Below are positions 5,453-6,613 of a stretch of DNA of 6,613 bases, in pieces. Within the stretch, counting starts at the first letter, position 1, and every line of letters begins with the position of its first letter. The notes beneath the pieces are model-generated. The model ran no database searches. It saw nothing but the letters and a program-made list of their open reading frames with translations, and was not told the DNA's origin. This stretch comes from JBCBXA01 sp039816825 (lineage in GTDB: Bacteria; Pseudomonadota; Alphaproteobacteria; Rhizobiales; Rhizobiaceae), in assembly GCA_039816825.1 (NCBI GenBank), contig JBCBXA010000129.1, forward strand, positions 1 through 6,613, read 5' to 3'. A program made the translations under genes and the position numbers.

Positions 5453-5938
5453 ATGTCCAACACCAATCAGCCGGTCCGCATTCACCGAAATCCGGCAAGC
5501 TTGAAGGACCGCGTGCGCGTGCTCGACCTTCCCGAAGAGCTGACGGCAGTGCGTAAGGCGCAGAAGGCGATGGAAGCCGCCTCAGCGGAATTCAGCAAAT
5601 GGCAGGCTGACATGGTGCAGATCCTCGCCGAAGAGTCCAAACGGATTGAACGCGGTGAACATGCGCCCTTGTCCGATACGCCCTTGTTCCGAGCCGCCTT
5701 CAACATCCACGGCCAGGCAGCGTCCATTGGCTTTGCCAGCGTCGGACGCGTGGCCAAAATGCTGTGCAATTACCTGGAAGGACAAACCACGCTGACTGCC
5801 AACGGGCTGGCCATCGTCTACCAGTGCGTGGAGACTATTGCGGCCATGAACCGTGAGAATGTTCAGACCCTGGAACATCCAGTAGCCGGTGCGCTCGTGG
5901 AGGCCCTCGAGGTCTTTATCGAAAAGAAGCGTGATTAG
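5453..5938 (+). CDS. Hpt-like protein with displaced histidine
   Basis: A 161-residue soluble, mostly helical protein. The region about 27-155 resembles the histidine-phosphotransfer proteins found beside small receivers in alphaproteobacteria, whose core helix reads H-x-x-K-G-Q before small residues and G-F/Y. Here the segment is FRAAFNIHGQAASIGF (79-94): the expected phosphorylated His is Phe83 and the usual Lys is His86. The rest of the helix and the following VGRVAKMLCNYLEG fit. It may therefore be a non-phosphorylatable docking protein or use His86. The ATG at 5453 is preferred over the longer frame (from 5351, overlapping the receiver gene), because AGGAG at 5442-5446 is ideally placed six bases before it and the longer start would sit inside the preceding gene. 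It lies 19 bases after the response regulator. Family assignment is by motif only. Confidence 0.72.
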   Translation: MSNTNQPVRIHRNPASLKDRVRVLDLPEELTAVRKAQKAMEAASAEFSKWQADMVQILAEESKRIERGEHAPLSDTPLFRAAFNIHGQAASIGFASVGRVAKMLCNYLEGQTTLTANGLAIVYQCVETIAAMNRENVQTLEHPVAGALVEALEVFIEKKRD

Positions 5939-5973
5939 CCTACCCGGACACGCCGTGCGACCGCGCAAACGGA

Positions 5974-6537
5974 CTAGGCAGCCCGATCGACCAGGGCGTT
6001 CTTATCAGCACGCGACACCTCGAGCGCGAACTGGCGAGCCGAGTCCCGCGCAGCATCGGCCGCCAAGCGACGCAAGAGCCGCATGGACGACGTGACCGAC
6101 GCTCCTTCGGGCGCACCGTCACAGCGTGACAGGATTTCCTCCATGATGCGCCGTGGCAACTGCCGGACTTCTTCAATCATGGGTGACGAATGCCACTGAC
6201 ATGTGACGGACAAAGCCGCGGCAAAGACGTCAAACGCTTCTTCAGGCAATGAGGACTTGCTGTACGCGGCAGCGAAAGCGGAAAAGTTCCCGCTGCGAAC
6301 AATAGACCGCATCCGCCGCTGATCGATATCCACCAAACGCGCCATGGTGCGTTCGAACAGATCAATATTGCCGGAACAAAGCGAGCGCAGCATGAAGGCC
6401 GGTGTCAGGCGCTTCTCGGCCAGCAAATGATCGATCAGGCCGTCAAGCTCCATCTCCCTGGCCCAGCTTACCAGCGTCGTGGTTCCCTTCTCCAGAGCTT
6501 CGGAAGTGATGCGTTCAACAGCGTCCTCGCTCAACCA
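5974..6537 (-). CDS. DUF2336-family protein, 5' part missing
   Basis: This is the C-terminal part, about 187 residues, of a helical alphaproteobacterial protein of the DUF2336 type. It shows LIDHLLAEKRLTPAFMLRSL followed by CSGNIDLFERTMARL, and later LPEEAFDVFAAAL. Full members run to roughly 350 residues or more, so about half is absent. The function is not established; members are often near signal-transduction genes, and here the gene is convergent (35 bases) with the response regulator/Hpt-like pair. The frame stays open to the window edge, but at 6540/6541 it enters a 73-base inverted copy of this gene's own 3' end, read in a nonsense frame. The true N-terminus has therefore been replaced. 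A TTG at 6534 can be read as a start, but it has no ribosome site and lies at the junction. Treat it as a partial gene cut by a rearrangement or a false join. Confidence 0.7.
   Translation of the reverse strand, partial: WLSEDAVERITSEALEKGTTTLVSWAREMELDGLIDHLLAEKRLTPAFMLRSLCSGNIDLFERTMARLVDIDQRRMRSIVRSGNFSAFAAAYSKSSLPEEAFDVFAAALSVTCQWHSSPMIEEVRQLPRRIMEEILSRCDGAPEGASVTSSMRLLRRLAADAARDSARQFALEVSRADKNALVDRAA
6042..6114 (+). repeat. Inverted repeat, left arm (inside DUF2336 3' end)
   Basis: These 73 bases are the exact reverse complement of 6541-6613. On the minus strand this arm codes near the C-terminus of the DUF2336 protein (APEGASVTSSMRLLRRLAAD and the next four residues). Homology stops abruptly at 6115; the other end is cut by the window edge, so the repeat may be longer. 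Confidence 0.97.
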
Positions 6538-6540
6538 ACC

Positions 6541-6613
6541 GCGCCCGAAGGAGCGTCGGTCACGTCGTCCATGCGGCTCTTGCGTCGCTTGGCGGCCGAT
6601 GCTGCGCGGGACT
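6541..6613 (-). repeat. Inverted repeat, right arm (window end)
   Basis: An identical inverted copy (73 of 73 bases) of 6042-6114, separated from it by 426 bases and running off the window. On the plus strand it reads the same DUF2336 C-terminal residues, starting APEGASVTSSMRLL. The full identity, including third codon positions, means a very recent duplication or an artefact, not an old paralogue. Confidence 0.97.

Noticed and set aside
1..6613. CRISPR array, complete insertion sequence or integrase
   Set aside because: No regularly spaced direct repeats, no transposase or recombinase motifs and no terminal inverted repeats with target duplications were seen.

Overview
The window reads as a fragment of an alphaproteobacterial chromosome, moderately GC-rich by eye. 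This rests on the form of NAD kinase (FRPRRWRGALLP signature), an RlmB with a basic N-terminal extension, a DUF2336 protein, a small response regulator with a GPDRRFR tail, and the tRNA types. Family names come from motif recognition only; no database search was possible. The exact order cannot be fixed, but Rhodobacterales-like or related marine groups fit well.

Left part (1-2207), a probable copper/metal-stress cluster. On the minus strand lie a Spy/CpxP-like periplasmic protein, then a glutaredoxin-MauE/DoxX membrane fusion, then the start of a membrane-anchored protein that runs off the left edge. Divergent from them on the plus strand is a short Crp/Fnr-family regulator. The gap in front of the glutaredoxin-MauE gene holds a very good MerR/CueR-type promoter: a -35 box, a long 19-bp spacer filled by a dyad, and a weak -10. 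This ties the downstream genes to copper or a similar thiophilic metal, although no MerR gene lies in the window.

Middle part (2208-4024), RNA genes and translation housekeeping. A 355-bp stretch with no convincing gene leads to tRNA-Thr(TGT) on the minus strand, with rlmB (23S rRNA Gm2251 methyltransferase) upstream on the same strand. Divergent from rlmB, a strong sigma70-like promoter drives tRNA-Tyr(GTA) and probably tRNA-Gly(TCC). The metal cluster lies on the 3' side of tRNA-Thr, the usual side for island insertion, but no integrase or att repeat is visible.

Right part (4087-6613). nadK (TTG start) is followed by a two-gene unit: a single-domain CheY-like response regulator and an Hpt-like protein. 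In the latter the expected phosphorylatable histidine is Phe, while a His occupies the usual Lys position three residues later. Convergent to these is the C-terminal part of a DUF2336 protein. Its upstream sequence is cut at 6540/6541, beyond which the last 73 bases are an exact inverted copy of 6042-6114, the gene's own 3' region. This is either a recent inverted duplication or, more likely, a chimeric join or assembly artefact at the end of the fragment. Sequence right of 6540 should not be trusted as the natural neighbourhood.

The most interesting biology is the response regulator/variant Hpt pair and the CueR-type control site of the metal cluster. No CRISPR array, complete insertion sequence or replication origin was seen.
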